A stretch of DNA of 64,000 nucleotides from Chromobacterium phragmitis. Lineage in GTDB: Bacteria > Pseudomonadota > Gammaproteobacteria > Burkholderiales > Chromobacteriaceae. The stretch is from assembly GCF_003325475.1 (NCBI RefSeq), contig NZ_CP029495.1, forward strand, positions 62,001 through 126,000, read 5' to 3'. Positions 38,003-47,157 of the stretch are shown one piece after another; position 1 is the stretch's first letter; every line of letters begins with the position of its first letter. Under the pieces are notes generated by a model. It ran no database searches, was not told the origin of the DNA, and saw only the letters and a program-made list of their open reading frames with translations. The position numbers and the translations under genes are program-made.

Positions 38003-38055
38003 TGACTTGCTCCATCAGAATGGCTTGGATCGGGCGGCTTCCGCCGCCCCGGCTA

Positions 38056-38937
38056 TCAGCCGCTGCCTTCCAGCGCGGCGATCCGTTCTTCCATGCTCGG
38101 GTGGGTGGCGAACAGTCCCAGCAGTCCGCGGCCGCCGGCGATGCCGGAAGCGGCCATGCTCTTGGGCAGGCCGTCTGCCTCGATGCCGCCCAAGCGGCGC
38201 AACGCGTTGGCCATCGGCCGCGGCGAGCCCAGCAATTCGGCGGCGCCGGCGTCGGCGCGGAACTCGCGCTGGCGCGAGAAATACATCACCACCACGGAAG
38301 CCAGGATGCCGAACACGATCTCGCACACGATCACGGTGACGAAATAGCCGATGCCGGAGCCGGCGGAACTGTTCTCCTCGTCGCGCTTCAGCCAGCTGTC
38401 CACCAGGTAGCCGACCACGCGCGCCAGGAAGAACACGAAGGTGTTGACCACGCCCTGGATCAGCGTCAGCGTCACCATGTCGCCATTGCGGATGTGGGCG
38501 ATTTCATGCGCCAGCACCGCTTCCACCTCTTCCTCGTTCATATTGGCCAACAGGCCGGTGGACACCGCCACCAGCGAATTGGAACGGCTGGGGCCGGTGG
38601 CGAAGGCATTGGGCTCGCCCTCGTACACCGCCACCTCGGGCATGGGCAGGCCGGCGCGGTCCGCCAGCTTGCGCACGGTGTTCAGCAACCAGGCCTCGGT
38701 CGGCCCGGACGGCTGCGTGATCACGCGCGCGCCGGTGCTCCACTTGGCCATGGTCTTGGACAAGGCCAGCGAGATGAAGGCGCCGCCGAAGCCCAGCACT
38801 GCCGAGAACATCAGCAGCATGCCCAGATTCAGCCCGCCGGAGGTGACAAAGCGATCTAGCCCCAGGAGGCGCACGCTCACGCTCAACACCAGCATCACAG
38901 CGATGTTGGTGGCAATCAGCAAAAACACCCGTTTCAT
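38056..38937 (-). CDS. htpX: Zinc metalloprotease HtpX, membrane
   Basis: 293 residues. Two N-terminal membrane helices, then the zinc site HEIAH (H144, E145, H148) and the third ligand Glu in FRADAGAAELL. Two further membrane segments lie between. HtpX degrades misfolded membrane proteins together with FtsH. It is divergent from the NhaR-like gene across 118 bases and probably transcribed with the TerC-like gene. Confidence 0.95.
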   Translation of the reverse strand: MKRVFLLIATNIAVMLVLSVSVRLLGLDRFVTSGGLNLGMLLMFSAVLGFGGAFISLALSKTMAKWSTGARVITQPSGPTEAWLLNTVRKLADRAGLPMPEVAVYEGEPNAFATGPSRSNSLVAVSTGLLANMNEEEVEAVLAHEIAHIRNGDMVTLTLIQGVVNTFVFFLARVVGYLVDSWLKRDEENSSAGSGIGYFVTVIVCEIVFGILASVVVMYFSRQREFRADAGAAELLGSPRPMANALRRLGGIEADGLPKSMAASGIAGGRGLLGLFATHPSMEERIAALEGSG

Positions 38938-39041
38938 GATTCAGTCTCCAAAAAGTGAGGTCGGCCCGGTCTGCGCCGGGGCCATGCTGAAGTGTACGAC
39001 AGGATAAGAATCGAAAAAATAAAGTATTATCAGAACAATTC

Positions 39042-39056
39042 TTCGAAATTTTCGAA
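39042..39056. promoter_or_regulatory. 15-bp palindrome at the start of the NhaR-like gene
   Basis: TTCGAAATTTTCGAA is symmetrical about one base and touches the ATG at 39056. It lies in the divergent promoter region with htpX and could be a site for autoregulation. Confidence 0.35.
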
Positions 39057-39943
39057 TGGTCATGCAAGGCATCAATTACAAGCACCTGAACTATTTCTGG
39101 CACGTGGCGCGCAGCGGCAGCGTCACCCGCGCCGCCGAGCGGCTGGGCGTCAGCATGCAAACCATCAGCGGCCAGATCACCCGGCTGGAACAGCAACTGG
39201 GACGGGCGTTGTTTCGCCAGCAAGGACGCGGCCTGGCGCTCACAGAGGCAGGAAGGCTGGCGCTGGGCTACGCCGACCGCATCTTCCTGCTGGGCGAGGA
39301 AATGGAGGAAGCGCTGGCCGACGCCAGACTGGGACAGACGCAGCGGCTGGCGGCCGGCATTTCCGACGTGCTGCCCAAGGGCATCGCCAGCCGCCTGCTG
39401 CGGCCGGCGCTGACGGCGGCCGGACATCTGCGCCTCAGTTGCAGCGAGGGGGATTTCGACGAGCTGATAGGCGAACTGGGCCGCCACAAGCTGGACCTGG
39501 TGCTGGCGGACCGGCCAGTGGCCAGCAGCGAGCAACAGCAGTTCCAATCCTGGCCGCTGCTGCGCTGCCCCGTTCTGTTGCTGGCCGCGCCGGCGCTGCT
39601 CGAGCGCCATTTGCCGGATTTCCCGGCCAGTTTGCGGCATGCCCCGCTGCTGATGCCCAGCCGCGACAACGTGCTGCGCCGCCAGCTGGAGCACTGGTTC
39701 GCCGAACAAGACATTCGCCCCGAAGTGGTAGGCGAATTCGACGATCATGCGTTAATGGAGACATTCGCCCGCCAAGGGCTGGGGCTGCTGCCCACCCCCG
39801 CATCGCCGGATGGCGAGGCGGACCATCCGGGGCTGCAGCGGCTGGGCGCGCTGGAAGGGGTATGGGAGCACTATTACGTCACCGCCAGCCGACGCAAGCT
39901 GCAGCACGCCTCGTTGCAGGCCATCCTGCAGGCCTGGCACTGA
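39056..39943 (+). CDS. LysR family regulator, NhaR-like
   Basis: 295 residues. The start MVMQGINYKHLNYFWHVARSG aligns in order with E. coli NhaR (MSMSHINYNHLYYFWHV), and GRGLALTEAG, HKLDLVLADRP and VGEFDDHALM also have NhaR counterparts. NhaR answers to Na+ and high pH and activates nhaA and, in E. coli, pgaABCD. No antiporter or polysaccharide gene is beside it here. Start chosen by that alignment; the ribosome site is weak. Confidence 0.82.
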   Translation: MVMQGINYKHLNYFWHVARSGSVTRAAERLGVSMQTISGQITRLEQQLGRALFRQQGRGLALTEAGRLALGYADRIFLLGEEMEEALADARLGQTQRLAAGISDVLPKGIASRLLRPALTAAGHLRLSCSEGDFDELIGELGRHKLDLVLADRPVASSEQQQFQSWPLLRCPVLLLAAPALLERHLPDFPASLRHAPLLMPSRDNVLRRQLEHWFAEQDIRPEVVGEFDDHALMETFARQGLGLLPTPASPDGEADHPGLQRLGALEGVWEHYYVTASRRKLQHASLQAILQAWH

Positions 39944-40073
39944 GTGTGCCATGCAGGCGACAGACGGCCCCGATCGACGGACCGGCGGCGATGGCGGCGG
40001 TTCCCCAGTCAGGAGTCTTGCCTGATAATGGTTTGAAGCCCTTCCGGCGCGGCCGGGCAACAGATTGAGCGTC

Positions 40074-40631
40074 ATGGACAAGAGACAAGGATTCACCCTG
40101 CTGGAGTTGTTGATGGTCATGGCGTTGCTGGCCATCGTGCTGGCATTCGCCGTGCCGGCCTATCAAAGCACCGTGGCCGCCAACGCAGTCATGTCCGAAA
40201 GCAACAGTCTGTACGGCGACGTGCTGCTTGCCCGCAACGAAGCGTTGAAGCGCGGCCAGACCGTGCTGGTCTGCCCCTCCGCCGATGGCAGCAGCTGCAA
40301 CGCCGGCTCGCCGGCCAACCTAAACTGGGCCGGCGGCTGGATCGCGCTGCAGGCCGTCAACGGCAATTGCACCGACACCAGCGGTACCGTGCTGCGCAGG
40401 CAACAGGCGTTGACCAGCGGCGACAGCGCCGCCTACAGCAACAGCGCCAGCCCCTACCTGTGTTTCAACCGCATGGGCTACGCGCCCTCTGGCTATGTCG
40501 GCATGGTCACATTCAACGCGCCAGGCAACCCCGCCAGCAGCCGGCGCTGCGTGGCCATCGCCGCGGTCGGCCATCCGCAGGTGCTGATCAGCGGCCAGAG
40601 TGACAACACGGGGCAATACACATGTCCATGA
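40074..40631 (+). CDS. fimT: Minor pilin, FimT/FimU (GspH) type
   Basis: 185 residues. Type III signal: short basic leader MDKRQG, cleavage before Phe, then FTLLELLMVMALLAIVLAFAVPAY with Glu at +5 (quoted in two parts: FTLLELL and the hydrophobic helix). GspH/FimT domain follows. It should prime or join type IV pili at the tip. Start at the ATG at 40074. A TTG three codons earlier is possible. First gene of a six-gene operon; each next gene overlaps or nearly so. Confidence 0.85.
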   Translation: MDKRQGFTLLELLMVMALLAIVLAFAVPAYQSTVAANAVMSESNSLYGDVLLARNEALKRGQTVLVCPSADGSSCNAGSPANLNWAGGWIALQAVNGNCTDTSGTVLRRQQALTSGDSAAYSNSASPYLCFNRMGYAPSGYVGMVTFNAPGNPASSRRCVAIAAVGHPQVLISGQSDNTGQYTCP

Positions 40632-41152
40632 TTCCCGCCCGCCAGGCGGGCTTCAGCATGCTGGAAGTGCTGGTGGCCCTGATCGTGATCTCGCTCGGCC
40701 TGCTCGGCATCGCCGCCATGCAGGCGGCCAGCATCAACAACACCAGCATCGCGCGCTCGCGCAGCCTGGGCGCCATCACCGCGGAAAGCATGGCGGCGGC
40801 CATGCACGCCAATACCGCCTACTGGGGCGCGTTGACCGCCAGCGGCAGTTGGAGCGTCGGACCGTCCGGCGTAAGCGGCACGCCAACGCTCAGCCAAACC
40901 GTGGACTGCGCGGCGGCAACCTGCTCAGCGGCCAATCTCGCCGGCTACGACGCCAACCAATGGGCGAGCGGCACGCTGAAGACGCTGCCCAGCGGGAGCG
41001 GCCAGATAGTCTGCAGTCCGTACGCGGCTGGGTCGACCCCGGTCGGCTGCACCATCACCGTCACCTGGCTGGAGAAGAATAGCGCGGTCAATGCCGCCGG
41101 GGTGACGTCGGGCACCGTCACCCAGAGCTACCAGATGGTGGTGGTGCCATGA
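40622..41152 (+). CDS. pilV: Type IV pilus modification/minor pilin PilV
   Basis: 176 residues. Leader MSMIPARQAG then FSMLEVLVALIVISLGLLGI, the PilV pattern with Glu at +5. PilV helps form the tip complex with PilW, PilX and PilY1. The start overlaps the fimT end; a second ATG at 40628 makes the exact ATGA overlap and is an equally likely start. The next stop overlaps pilW (ATGA). Confidence 0.88.
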   Translation: MSMIPARQAGFSMLEVLVALIVISLGLLGIAAMQAASINNTSIARSRSLGAITAESMAAAMHANTAYWGALTASGSWSVGPSGVSGTPTLSQTVDCAAATCSAANLAGYDANQWASGTLKTLPSGSGQIVCSPYAAGSTPVGCTITVTWLEKNSAVNAAGVTSGTVTQSYQMVVVP

Positions 41153-41838
41153 CCGCCCGGCGCCAGAGAGGCGGCAGCCTGATCGAGGTGATGGTAGCCA
41201 TCGCCATAGGCCTGTTTCTGCTCAGCGTGCTGACCATGATCTTCACTTCCACCCGGCTGACCAAAACCAGCCAGTCCGGCTTGGCTCAACTGCAGGACAA
41301 CCAACGCACGGCGATGACGCTGATCAACAGCGTCGCCCAAGCCGCCGGCTATTACCCCAATCCCCAAACCCAGACCGCGGCGGCCGCGCTGCCGGCATCG
41401 GGCAGCTTCGCCGCCGGACAATCGGTCGCCGGCATATCGGGCTCGGCCGGCGCGTCGGACACGCTGAGTGTGCGCTTCGCCTCCACCAGCGCCGACGCCA
41501 TCCTCAACTGCAACGGTTCCAGCAACGCCAGCGCCAACAGCCAGATCTATGTCAACGTCTTCGCGATCAACAGCGCCAATCAACTTACCTGCTCGGTCAA
41601 CGGCGCCGCCGCCCAAGTGCTGGTGGACGGCGTCAGCAAAATGACCGTGCTATACGGCGCGGATGAAAACAACAGCGGCTCCACCACCCGCTACTACCCG
41701 GCCTCAGCCCTGCCCGCCGGCGCGACCGTGCGCTCGCTGTGGATCACGCTGACCCTGGTCAACCCGCTGGCAAACCAGCCCGGCCAACCGTCCACGGTGC
41801 CGATGTCCTGGCTGATAGGCCTGATGAACCAGCTATGA
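41149..41838 (+). CDS. pilW: Minor pilin PilW
   Basis: 229 residues. Leader MTARRQRG then GSLIEVMVAIAIGLFLLSVL, the usual PilW start, where the first mature residue is not Phe. The C-terminal region is Ser/Asn-rich. Overlaps pilV and pilX by ATGA. Confidence 0.88.
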   Translation: MTARRQRGGSLIEVMVAIAIGLFLLSVLTMIFTSTRLTKTSQSGLAQLQDNQRTAMTLINSVAQAAGYYPNPQTQTAAAALPASGSFAAGQSVAGISGSAGASDTLSVRFASTSADAILNCNGSSNASANSQIYVNVFAINSANQLTCSVNGAAAQVLVDGVSKMTVLYGADENNSGSTTRYYPASALPAGATVRSLWITLTLVNPLANQPGQPSTVPMSWLIGLMNQL

Positions 41839-42380
41839 AACGCGCGCGCCCCTCGTCCCTCGCACGCAGTCCACGCGGCTTCACGCTGGTGGCGGCGCTG
41901 ATGATGCTGATCGTGATCACCATCATCGGCATCGCGCTGATGCGCAGCAGCGGCCTGCTGGGCAAGATGGCCGGCAACACCCGGGAAAAGGGACGCGCCT
42001 TCGAGGCCGCGGAAGCCACGCTGCAATACGCGGAATGGTGGCTGAGCCAGAACGCCACCACCAACAGTCCGATCAATTGCAACGGCGCCCAAAGCGTGCC
42101 CCAGATCTGCAACAACGCGATCGCCAACCCCACCGCCAACGGGGCGTGGAGCGTCGGCTATACCTACAACCCGCCTTTCCTGACCCAGTCCCCCAACGGC
42201 GGCAGCCAGACCTACTATCACCTGCCCCAGCTTTACATCCAGTATCTTGGCCTGAACGCCAGCGGCAACGGCGCGCTCTACCAGCTCACCGCCGTGGGCT
42301 ACGGCGGCAACGACTCGTCCGTGGCGGTGCTGCAAAGCACCTATACGCTGTATTCCGGCACCTCCAACCTGGGGAAATGA
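41835..42380 (+). CDS. pilX: Minor pilin PilX
   Basis: 181 residues. N-terminus MKRARPSSLARSPRG then FTLVAALMMLIVITIIGIAL, without Glu at +5, as in PilX and GspK. RSSGLLGKMAGNTREKGRAFEAAEATL is a PilX hallmark (quoted in part: GNTREKGRAFEAAEATL). It is thought to cap the pilus tip. Start at 41835 by ATGA overlap with pilW; ends in ATGA overlap with pilY1. Confidence 0.87.
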   Translation: MKRARPSSLARSPRGFTLVAALMMLIVITIIGIALMRSSGLLGKMAGNTREKGRAFEAAEATLQYAEWWLSQNATTNSPINCNGAQSVPQICNNAIANPTANGAWSVGYTYNPPFLTQSPNGGSQTYYHLPQLYIQYLGLNASGNGALYQLTAVGYGGNDSSVAVLQSTYTLYSGTSNLGK

Positions 42381-45300
42381 CCATGCGAACCACTGCCCCC
42401 CGCCTCAGCCTGATCGCCACCCTGCTGTCCGGCCTGTCGCCGCTGACCGCCGGCGCGGTCACCGTCAGCGACAACTTCACCGGCGGCAGCGCCCAACTTG
42501 GCTGGCTGGTGTTCGGCGGCGCCTGCATGACCGCCGGCAACGGCACCGGCACCATACCGGCCTGCGGCAACAGGGACCCCAGCGGCAATACCCAGATCGG
42601 CGGCTACAGCGGCACCCTGCCCGACCCAAGCGGCAACGGCGCGCTGCGGCTGACCAACAGCGCAGGCAGCCAATCCGGTGCCATTGTCTACAACAGCCTG
42701 TTTCCGTCCGACAGCGGCCTGCAGGCCACCTTCACCAGCTACACCTACAACGGCGACTCCGGCGGCAGCGCCCGCAACGGCGCGGACGGCATGAGCTTCT
42801 TCCTGCTCACCGGCATCCCCAGCGCCGTCGGCTCTTTCGGCGGCAGCCTGGGTTACAGCTGCTCCAACGTGAACTCGCCGTACAACGGCATCATCGGCGG
42901 CTATCTGGGCCTGGGCATGGACGAGTACGGCAACTTTCCCAATGGCGGCTCCAGCAACGACAACACATCCACCGGCCCCGGCTCCAGGCCGCAGAACATC
43001 TCGCTGCGCGGCGCCGGATCGGTTGCCGCCAGCGCGCTGGCCAGCCAGTTCGGCGGCAGCTTCAGCGCCTCCACGGTTCAGAGCGTGTGCAAATCGGGAA
43101 AATACGGCACCAGAAGCGTGATGAATTATCCATTCATCAGCATTCCCGGCGTCAGCGGCGGCGTCTACCAACTGCCGGCCAGCCAGCCGATGGCCAATGA
43201 ATCCGCCACCAAGCGCGGCCAGGCGGTGCCCATCAGCTACAAGCTGAAGATCACGCCGGCCAACCTGCTCAGCCTCTGGTACAGCTACAACAACGGCGCC
43301 TACGTGCCGGTGATCGCCAATTACGACATCAACAACACCGCCGTCAGCGGCCCGCTGCCCACCCAGATCACCTTCGGCTTCGCCGGCTCCACCGGCGGCA
43401 GCCGCAATGTGCACGAGATCAGTTGCTTCCAGGCCCAGCCCTTCACCCAGTCCTCCAGCTCCAGCGGCCTGAACAGCCAGCAAACCACGCTGATCCGCAC
43501 CGGCACCCAGCAATACGTGGCCAGTTATCACGCCGACAACTGGTGGGGATCGCTGGCCTCCTACGCGCTGCTGGGCAACCAGACCACCGGCCAGGTCTCG
43601 GTGGCCAGCACCGCCACCTGGGACGCCTCCTGCGTGCTGACCGGCGGCAGTTGCGCCACCACCGGCGCCAGCAATATGGCCGCCCAATCCAGCCGCGCGA
43701 TCCTAAGCTGGAACGGCAGCCAGGGCATTCCCTTCCAGTGGGCCAGCCTCAGCGCCGGCCAGCAAAGCGCCATCGGTCCGGACGGCAACGGCTCGGCCCG
43801 CGTGTCCTATCTGCGCGGCTCCCGCAGCAACGAGGTCACCACGCTGGGCAGCGGCCTGTTCCGCGACCGCGACGGCGTGCTGGGCGATCTGATCAACAGC
43901 AGCCCGATCTGGGTGGGCCCGCCGCAAAACAGCTATCAGGACAGCTGGAGCGACAAGCTCTACCCCACCGCCTCCGCCGCGGAAAACGCCACCGGTTCCC
44001 AGGCCTACTCCGCCTATAAGTCGGCCAACCTCACCCGCACCAACGTGGTCTACAACGGCGGCAACGACGGCATGCTGCACGGTTTCCGCAGCGGCGCCAA
44101 CGACAGCAGCGGCAACTACGTGGCCACCAACAACGACGGCCAGGAAATTCTGGCCTACATGCCCGCCGCGGTGCAGGCCAACACCGTCCAATTCAGCAAC
44201 CCCACGTACGCCCACCAGTATTATGTGGACGCCACGCCGGCCGCCGACGACCTGTTCTACGGCAGCAACTGGCATACCTGGCTGATAGGCGGCTTGGGGG
44301 CCGGCGGCCAGGCCTTGTACATGCTGGATGTCGGCAATCCGGCCACCTTCTCCGAAGCCAGCGCCGCCAGCGTGGTGCTGAACGAGTTCAACAGCGGCAC
44401 GCTCAGCTGCGCCAACAAGTCCACTTGCGGCAACGACCTGGGCTACACCTTCGGCACCCCCGTCATCGCCCGCTTCCACAACGGCCAATGGGGCGCGGTG
44501 TTCGGCAACGGCTACGGCAGCGCCAACGGCCATGCCGCCATCTACATCATGCTGGTGGGCAGCAACGGCGCGCCCAGCTTCTATATCCTGGACACGGGCA
44601 GCGGCACCGCCAACGACCCGTCCGGCGGCGGCGGCAAAAACGGCATCTACTACACCACGGTCGCCGACCTGGACGGCGACAACATCGCCGACTACATCTA
44701 CGCCGGCGACCTGTTCGGCAATGTCTGGCGCTTCGACCTCACCGCCAGCTCGCCCTCCAGCTGGACGGTGTCGCAATTCGGCCGCGGCGTCGCCTCCCCG
44801 CTGTTCACCTCCCAATACACCTATTGCACCGACAGCCAGGTCAGCGCCGGCAGCTGCGCCCGCAGCCTGCAGCCCATCACCAGCAAGCTGCTGCTATCCG
44901 CCATCCCCACCGGCAATGCCAGCCCGCGGGTGCTGGTGTCTTTCGGCACCGGTCAGAAAATCCCCTTCACCACCAGTTCCGCCGACCTCTACGCCGGCGG
45001 CGCGCAAAGCCTGTATGGCGTCTGGGACTGGGACATGTCCGGCTGGAACACCCTGGCGGGACGCTCCGCCTATTACGCGCCGATCACGCCACCCAGCGCC
45101 ACGCTGCGCCCGAGCAACCTCACGGCACAGAGCGTATCGGCATCCTACAGCTCCACGCTGGGCTCGGTGCAAGGCTACCGGGCGCTGAGCAGCAATACCG
45201 TGTGCTGGAGCGGCAATACCGCCTGCAGCCCCAACAACAACAGCTACGGTTGGTCGCTGAGCCTGCCAGGCAGCGGCGAGCAGGTGATCTACAACCCGGT

Positions 45301-45652
45301 CAACCAATTGGGCACCTTCACCGTCAACACCACCATTCCGCCCAACAACAATCCGTCATCGTGCACGGTAGCGTCAGCTACCGGCTTCACCATGTCGCTG
45401 AACCTGAAAACCGGCGGCGCCACCACCCGATCCTATTACGCCAACGACGCAGGCAACTTCAGCGGCATCAACGGCGCCGTCATCAACGGCGTCGCGGTAA
45501 ACATGGCCGGCTCGCCCAGCGTGGTGGGCTTCCAGAACAACTACTTCGCGATCGGCAGCAGCATCAACGGCGGACCGGTGGCCACGCCGCCGCAGATCAA
45601 TCCGGCAGCCTTCGACATGCATGCCCGGCTGAACTGGAGGGAGCTGCGTTGA
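42377..45652 (+). CDS. pilY1: Type IV pilus tip adhesin PilY1 with lectin-like N-terminal domain
   Basis: 1091 residues. A signal peptide ends near residue 27 (LTAGA). Residues about 28-330 look like an L-type lectin or beta-sandwich: DNFTGGSAQLGWLVFGG, NGADGMSFFLLTG, GIIGGYLGLGMDEYGNF, then VHEISCFQ. The C-terminal half is the PilY1 beta-propeller: GDLINSSPIWVGPP, VYNGGNDGMLHGF, and the Ca2+ loop DLDGDNIADYIYAGDLFGNVWRFDL (Asp at 1, 3, 5 and 9 of the loop). PilY1 sits at the pilus tip, regulates retraction and binds surfaces. Start at 42377 (ATGA with pilX); ATG two codons on is possible. Ser/Thr/Asn/Gly-rich, exported. Confidence 0.9.
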   Translation: MTMRTTAPRLSLIATLLSGLSPLTAGAVTVSDNFTGGSAQLGWLVFGGACMTAGNGTGTIPACGNRDPSGNTQIGGYSGTLPDPSGNGALRLTNSAGSQSGAIVYNSLFPSDSGLQATFTSYTYNGDSGGSARNGADGMSFFLLTGIPSAVGSFGGSLGYSCSNVNSPYNGIIGGYLGLGMDEYGNFPNGGSSNDNTSTGPGSRPQNISLRGAGSVAASALASQFGGSFSASTVQSVCKSGKYGTRSVMNYPFISIPGVSGGVYQLPASQPMANESATKRGQAVPISYKLKITPANLLSLWYSYNNGAYVPVIANYDINNTAVSGPLPTQITFGFAGSTGGSRNVHEISCFQAQPFTQSSSSSGLNSQQTTLIRTGTQQYVASYHADNWWGSLASYALLGNQTTGQVSVASTATWDASCVLTGGSCATTGASNMAAQSSRAILSWNGSQGIPFQWASLSAGQQSAIGPDGNGSARVSYLRGSRSNEVTTLGSGLFRDRDGVLGDLINSSPIWVGPPQNSYQDSWSDKLYPTASAAENATGSQAYSAYKSANLTRTNVVYNGGNDGMLHGFRSGANDSSGNYVATNNDGQEILAYMPAAVQANTVQFSNPTYAHQYYVDATPAADDLFYGSNWHTWLIGGLGAGGQALYMLDVGNPATFSEASAASVVLNEFNSGTLSCANKSTCGNDLGYTFGTPVIARFHNGQWGAVFGNGYGSANGHAAIYIMLVGSNGAPSFYILDTGSGTANDPSGGGGKNGIYYTTVADLDGDNIADYIYAGDLFGNVWRFDLTASSPSSWTVSQFGRGVASPLFTSQYTYCTDSQVSAGSCARSLQPITSKLLLSAIPTGNASPRVLVSFGTGQKIPFTTSSADLYAGGAQSLYGVWDWDMSGWNTLAGRSAYYAPITPPSATLRPSNLTAQSVSASYSSTLGSVQGYRALSSNTVCWSGNTACSPNNNSYGWSLSLPGSGEQVIYNPVNQLGTFTVNTTIPPNNNPSSCTVASATGFTMSLNLKTGGATTRSYYANDAGNFSGINGAVINGVAVNMAGSPSVVGFQNNYFAIGSSINGGPVATPPQINPAAFDMHARLNWRELR

Positions 45653-46101
45653 TGGCCTCGCAAGGAAAAACCATGCGCAAGCGTTCGCAAGGCTTCAGCC
45701 TGCTGGAGCTGGTCATCACACTGGCCGTGCTGGCCATCCTGACCGCCATCGCCGTTCCTGCCTACCGCAATTTCATGATGAAATCCGGCCGCGCGGCGGC
45801 GAAAACGGCGCTGCAAGACTTGGCCACGCGCCAGGAAAGCTATTACGCGACCAACAACAGCTACGCCAGCCAGTTGGCCACGCTGGGCTACGCCAGCGGC
45901 GCCGTCTACGTGCCAGGCAACGGCAACAACCTGTACGCGCTTTCCATCGCCAGCGCCACGGCCAGCGCCTTCTCCCTGTCAGCCGCGCCGCAGGGAAGCC
46001 AGGCCCAGGACAGCTGCCAAACTTACAAGCTGGACAATCTGGGCAATCAGAGCAACGTAGATGCCAGCAACAATACGCTTGCCGTCAGCGGCTGCTGGTG
46101 A
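45652..46101 (+). CDS. pilE: Minor pilin PilE / type IV pilin-like
   Basis: 149 residues. Leader MASQGKTMRKRSQG, then FSLLELVITLAVLAILTAIA with Glu at +5. A C-terminal Cys pair (DSCQTYKLDNLG...VSGCW) fits the D-loop of PilE-family minor pilins. The start overlaps the pilY1 stop as TGATG with GGAG 8 nt away. A start at 45673 (MRKRSQG, AAGGA upstream) also fits. A terminator follows, ending the minor pilin operon. Confidence 0.85.
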   Translation: MASQGKTMRKRSQGFSLLELVITLAVLAILTAIAVPAYRNFMMKSGRAAAKTALQDLATRQESYYATNNSYASQLATLGYASGAVYVPGNGNNLYALSIASATASAFSLSAAPQGSQAQDSCQTYKLDNLGNQSNVDASNNTLAVSGCW

Positions 46102-46112
46102 CCGGCAAATCC

Positions 46113-46136
46113 AAACGGCGCCCTGAGGCGCCGTTT
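46113..46136. terminator. Bidirectional terminator after the pilin operon
   Basis: A 10-bp stem AAACGGCGCC / GGCGCCGTTT, loop CTGA. Plus: CGGTTTG follows. It lies between pilE and the convergent acyl-CoA-binding gene. Confidence 0.8.
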
Positions 46137-46162
46137 CGGTTTGATCGCTGGCGATGGCCGGT

Positions 46163-46423
46163 TTAATCGGCCAGCAGCTTGTTCACCACGTCCACGTACT
46201 CCTGCATCGCCGCGGCGGCATCCTTGCCCTTAAGCTTTTCCCAGGCATCGAACTTGGCGCGGTTGATGAAGTCCATCATGCCCGGGCGCTCGCCCGTGGC
46301 GTCGCCTTCAGTCGCCTGCTTGAACAGCGCGTACAGCTGCAGCAGGGTCTGATTGTCCGGACGTTCGGACAGGGTCTTGACGTCGGCCTGGGCCTGGGTG
46401 AAAAGAGTCTGCAGATCAGACAT
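46163..46423 (-). CDS. Acyl-CoA-binding protein
   Basis: 86 residues, the normal ACBP size. The four-helix pattern has the signature LYALFKQATEGDATGERP and RAKFDAWEKLKGKDAAAAMQEYV (given in part as AKFDAWEKLKG). It binds long-chain acyl-CoA in the cytosol. Start at 46423 with AAGGA 7 nt upstream; longer in-frame extensions cover the promoter. Confidence 0.93.
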   Translation of the reverse strand: MSDLQTLFTQAQADVKTLSERPDNQTLLQLYALFKQATEGDATGERPGMMDFINRAKFDAWEKLKGKDAAAAMQEYVDVVNKLLAD

Positions 46424-46524
46424 GGCGTTTCCTTTGTCGATTGCCGGGACGGTTGGCTCCATCCCTGGCGGTGTTAGCCCTCCGGCATGCGCCGGAACGG
46501 GGGACAATGTAGCATGAAGCGGGC

Positions 46525-47103
46525 TCAATGCGACAGAGGCGGCGTCGCGGCGTCCCATTGCGGATCTATCCGTATCCGCTTATAGCTTTTCACCGCCCGG
46601 CCGCCTTTGCGAGCCGGCTGGTAATCGGCAGCATGGAACACCGGCGCGATGGCGTCGGCCAGTCTGGCGTCCACCTCGCCCTCGAAGCGCACCGCGTCCA
46701 CCCGCCCGCCTTCTCCGATGAACACCAGCACGACAACGGGAGCCGTCGGCCCGCTAAGCGCCACGTCCGGCAACGCGATATGGCCGCGCTCCTGCGCCAG
46801 CTGGTCCAGCTCCCGCGCCGGATAATAGATGTCCGCGCCCAAGCGCAACCTGTCGTTCCCGGCATCCTCCGGCTCCTCGTCCGCGCTTGCCGGCTTTGGC
46901 GCCTCGGCCGACGGCGGGGCGATGGGCGGCGGCTCCGCGACCGCCGGCTCGGGCTCCGCCCGCAGCCTCACTCGCAACGCCTCATGCCACGAAGACCAGG
47001 CACCCGGCCTCAGCGGCAGCCACAACAGCGCCGCGTGGACAAGCAGCGACAGCCACAGCGCCAACAGCAGCCGTTCTCTCGTGTTCCAACGCCGCATCCT
47101 CAT
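46525..47103 (-). CDS. TonB-like protein with proline-rich linker
   Basis: 192 residues. A single membrane segment at about 8-29 (LLLALWLSLLVHAALLWLPL), then Pro/Ala/Glu-rich AEPEPAVAEPPPIAPPSAE, then a small C-terminal domain with VVLVFIGEGGRVDAVRFEGE, like a TonB C-terminal or related periplasmic domain. No ExbB/ExbD genes are adjacent. Start at 47103; a further upstream Met lies inside the dsbC terminator. Function uncertain; could take part in energy transduction or envelope anchoring. Confidence 0.6.
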   Translation of the reverse strand: MRMRRWNTRERLLLALWLSLLVHAALLWLPLRPGAWSSWHEALRVRLRAEPEPAVAEPPPIAPPSAEAPKPASADEEPEDAGNDRLRLGADIYYPARELDQLAQERGHIALPDVALSGPTAPVVVLVFIGEGGRVDAVRFEGEVDARLADAIAPVFHAADYQPARKGGRAVKSYKRIRIDPQWDAATPPLSH

Positions 47104-47123
47104 GCCCGCACCCGCCGATGAAA

Positions 47124-47148
47124 AACGGGACCGATTCAACCGGTCCCG
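47124..47148 (-). terminator. Intrinsic terminator after dsbC
   Basis: A 9-bp stem ACGGGACCG / CGGTCCCGT with a 6-nt loop; on the minus strand TTTTTCATC follows. It ends the pepP-ubiH-ubiI-like-dsbC run. Confidence 0.88.
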
Positions 47149-47157
47149 TCTTTTTCC

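Noticed and set aside
39936..39950. GG-N10-GC sigma-54-like element before the minor pilin operon
   Set aside because: It lies at the very end of the NhaR-like gene and the -12 part (GTGCC) fits poorly.
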